From the NCBI GenBank assembly GCA_041675865.1, contig JBAYTA010000090.1, positions 1 to 7,148 of the forward strand: a stretch of 7,148 bases of DNA, written 5' to 3'. The position numbers and the translations under genes were made by a program. The stretch is from DUVT01 sp041675865 (lineage in GTDB: Bacteria; Bacillota_I; Bacilli_A; ML615J-28; CAG-698). The notes beneath the pieces were generated by a model. It made no database searches and was not told the origin of the DNA. It saw only the letters and a program-made list of their open reading frames with translations. Position 1 is the stretch's first letter, and every line of letters starts with the position of its first letter. Positions 6,020-7,148 of this stretch are shown one piece after another.

Positions 6020-6845
6020 ATCTTTTAAAAAGTTAGCAAAGCCTTATCAAATTTGGCTTTATATTCTGGCTTTGTTTCCTGTGGTTGTAATGTTTGGTTT
6101 GATGTTTTTTTCAACAGAAGGAATAAGTTTTGATGAAGCAAGTTTTAAACTTGGGAATTTTAGTTATTTACTTGAAGTAGCTACACTACAAGCTTTAGGC
6201 AATTCGTTTATTTATGCTTTTATTACTACATTTCTAACAATCATATTAGGTTATATGGTAGCTTACAGAATATTTAGAAGTAGACTGACAAATAAATTTA
6301 TAATATTAGTTATCTTGATCTTACCGATGTGGAGTAATTTATTGCTAAGAACTCAGGCCCTAGGTAATATTATGGAACCAAATAATATTTTAAGTAATTT
6401 ATTTGGTAGAATTGGGATAAATCTATCTATAAATATCTTAGGAAAACCAATAGGTGTATTAGTTGGATTAACTATCACATATCTACCTTTTATGGTTTTA
6501 CCGATATATACTTCTTTAGAAAAAATTGATTTTGCTTTGGAAGAAGCTGCACTTGACTTAGGTGCAACGGAATTACAAAAGTTTTGGAAAGTTGTTTTTC
6601 CTTTATCAATTAAAGGAATAATTACTGGATCTATTTTAGTATTTTTGCCAAGTTTAAGTGGATTCGCTATACCTGAGATATTAGGCAAAAGTAATATTTT
6701 ATTTATTGGTAATCTGATTGAACAAGCTTTTAGAAATATGCGATATTATGAAGGCTCAATTTATGCAATTATTATTTTAATTATAATTTTTGCTGCACTT
6801 ATGATTATAAATAAAGTTGATAAGGAAGGAGAAATATTACTTTAA
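6012..6845 (+). CDS. potB: Spermidine/putrescine ABC transporter permease PotB
   Basis: This membrane permease has 277 residues from ATG 6012; an ATG two codons earlier is possible but badly placed for the ribosome binding site. Six hydrophobic segments are visible, at about residues 14-31, 64-84, 95-113, 145-166, 203-222 and 249-266. The cytoplasmic EAA loop between segments 4 and 5 reads EEAALDLGATELQKFW (177-192) followed by VVFPLS, matching the EAA---G---------I-LP motif that docks on the ATPase. The stretch ILPMWSNLLLRTQAL and the length are typical of PotB. The start overlaps potA by eight bases and the stop overlaps potC by one (TAATG), so translation of potABC is probably coupled. It should form the PotB-PotC channel for polyamine import. 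The substrate-binding protein PotD is expected downstream of the window. Confidence 0.88.
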   Translation: MNESFKKLAKPYQIWLYILALFPVVVMFGLMFFSTEGISFDEASFKLGNFSYLLEVATLQALGNSFIYAFITTFLTIILGYMVAYRIFRSRLTNKFIILVILILPMWSNLLLRTQALGNIMEPNNILSNLFGRIGINLSINILGKPIGVLVGLTITYLPFMVLPIYTSLEKIDFALEEAALDLGATELQKFWKVVFPLSIKGIITGSILVFLPSLSGFAIPEILGKSNILFIGNLIEQAFRNMRYYEGSIYAIIILIIIFAALMIINKVDKEGEILL

Positions 6846-7148
6846 TGGAAAGTATAAATTATGAAAAAGCTACTTTAGAAGAATATGGTTATAAAGATAG
6901 AAGAGTTCTAAAGAAAGTTTTTAAAATATTTAATTTTGTTGTAGTGATTGGAATAATTATTTTAATCTACTTACCTATATTTGTTATTGCATTACAATCT
7001 GTAAATGCATCAAATGATTTATCTGTTTTTACAACTTTCACAATCACTAATTATATTCATATGTTTAGTGATAGAATGTTTGCTACTTCTGTTAAAAACA
7101 CATTAATAGTTACTTTAATTTCTACCTTGATTGCAACAATTTTTGGAA
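6845..7148 (+). CDS. potC: Spermidine/putrescine ABC transporter permease PotC (5' part, cut by window end)
   Basis: The frame opens at ATG 6845, sharing one base with the potB stop, and stays open to the end of the window (101 codons). The visible protein has a charged N-terminus of about 28 residues, then a first membrane segment (about 29-51, with IYLPIFVIALQSVNAS) and the start of the transmembrane permease domain (TNYIHMFSD...NTLIVTLISTLIATIFG). This matches the PotC pattern 'YLPI...FN/SVN...W/NY...N(S/T)L...'. The EAA loop lies beyond the window. The ribosome binding site AAGGAG (6826-6831) is 13 bases away, which is long, so coupling to potB termination probably helps initiation. The N-terminal tail before the first segment is longer than in most PotC proteins. 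Confidence 0.85.
   Translation, partial: MESINYEKATLEEYGYKDRRVLKKVFKIFNFVVVIGIIILIYLPIFVIALQSVNASNDLSVFTTFTITNYIHMFSDRMFATSVKNTLIVTLISTLIATIFG

Noticed and set aside
5323..6688. Minus-strand open frames at 5323-5535 and 6353-6688
   Set aside because: Both are antisense to well-supported potA and potB sequence, with no start signals or domain.
1..7148. CRISPR array, insertion sequence, tRNA or rRNA
   Set aside because: No spaced direct repeats, transposase-like frame, terminal inverted repeats or cloverleaf-like sequence was seen; the genes are tightly packed with short gaps.

Overview
The window is a compact, AT-rich bacterial segment of seven genes, all on the + strand. The low GC, strong AGGAGG-type ribosome binding sites, mostly AGA arginine codons and TATAAT promoters point to a low-GC Gram-positive (Bacillota) or a close wall-less relative. 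Tryptophan is always TGG and potA ends in TGA, so the genetic code is standard. That excludes Mycoplasma/Spiroplasma-type code 4 but fits Acholeplasma-like Mollicutes, Izemoplasma/Haloplasma relatives or Erysipelotrichia. This placement is an inference from composition and gene style, not a proven taxonomy.

Layout: (1) 22-858 encodes a two-domain VOC (glyoxalase/extradiol dioxygenase fold) protein of the CatE type. (2) A 154-bp gap holds a long imperfect inverted repeat and a good extended -10 promoter. (3) 1013-2782, with a TTG start, encodes a 589-residue double-SIS protein of the MurQ/glucokinase-regulatory-protein (GCKR) superfamily and ends at a clear rho-independent terminator. (4) A new promoter drives 2914-3837, a PfkB/ribokinase-family sugar kinase, closely followed by a ZIP-family (ZupT-like) metal transporter, again closed by a terminator. 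(5) A third promoter drives a polyamine ABC transporter operon: potA (ATPase), potB (permease) and the first 101 codons of potC, which runs off the end of the window.

The most interesting locus is the GCKR-like gene next to the PfkB kinase. The protein keeps the sugar-phosphate-binding landmarks of the SIS superfamily but lacks one of the two catalytic glutamates of MurQ etherases. Its two-SIS length and order match animal GCKR rather than single-SIS MurQ. The adjacent kinase has lost the two ribose-contacting residues of classical ribokinase. Together they suggest an uncharacterised sugar-phosphate sensing or metabolising pair; this is a hypothesis from sequence only. The pot operon is ordinary in order, but its ATPase carries an extra charged block of about 38 residues in the helical subdomain.

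Three start codons are placed downstream of the longest open frame because of ribosome-binding-site or promoter position: the ZIP transporter (3847), potA (GTG 4859) and potB (6012). No RNA gene, mobile element or CRISPR array was seen.
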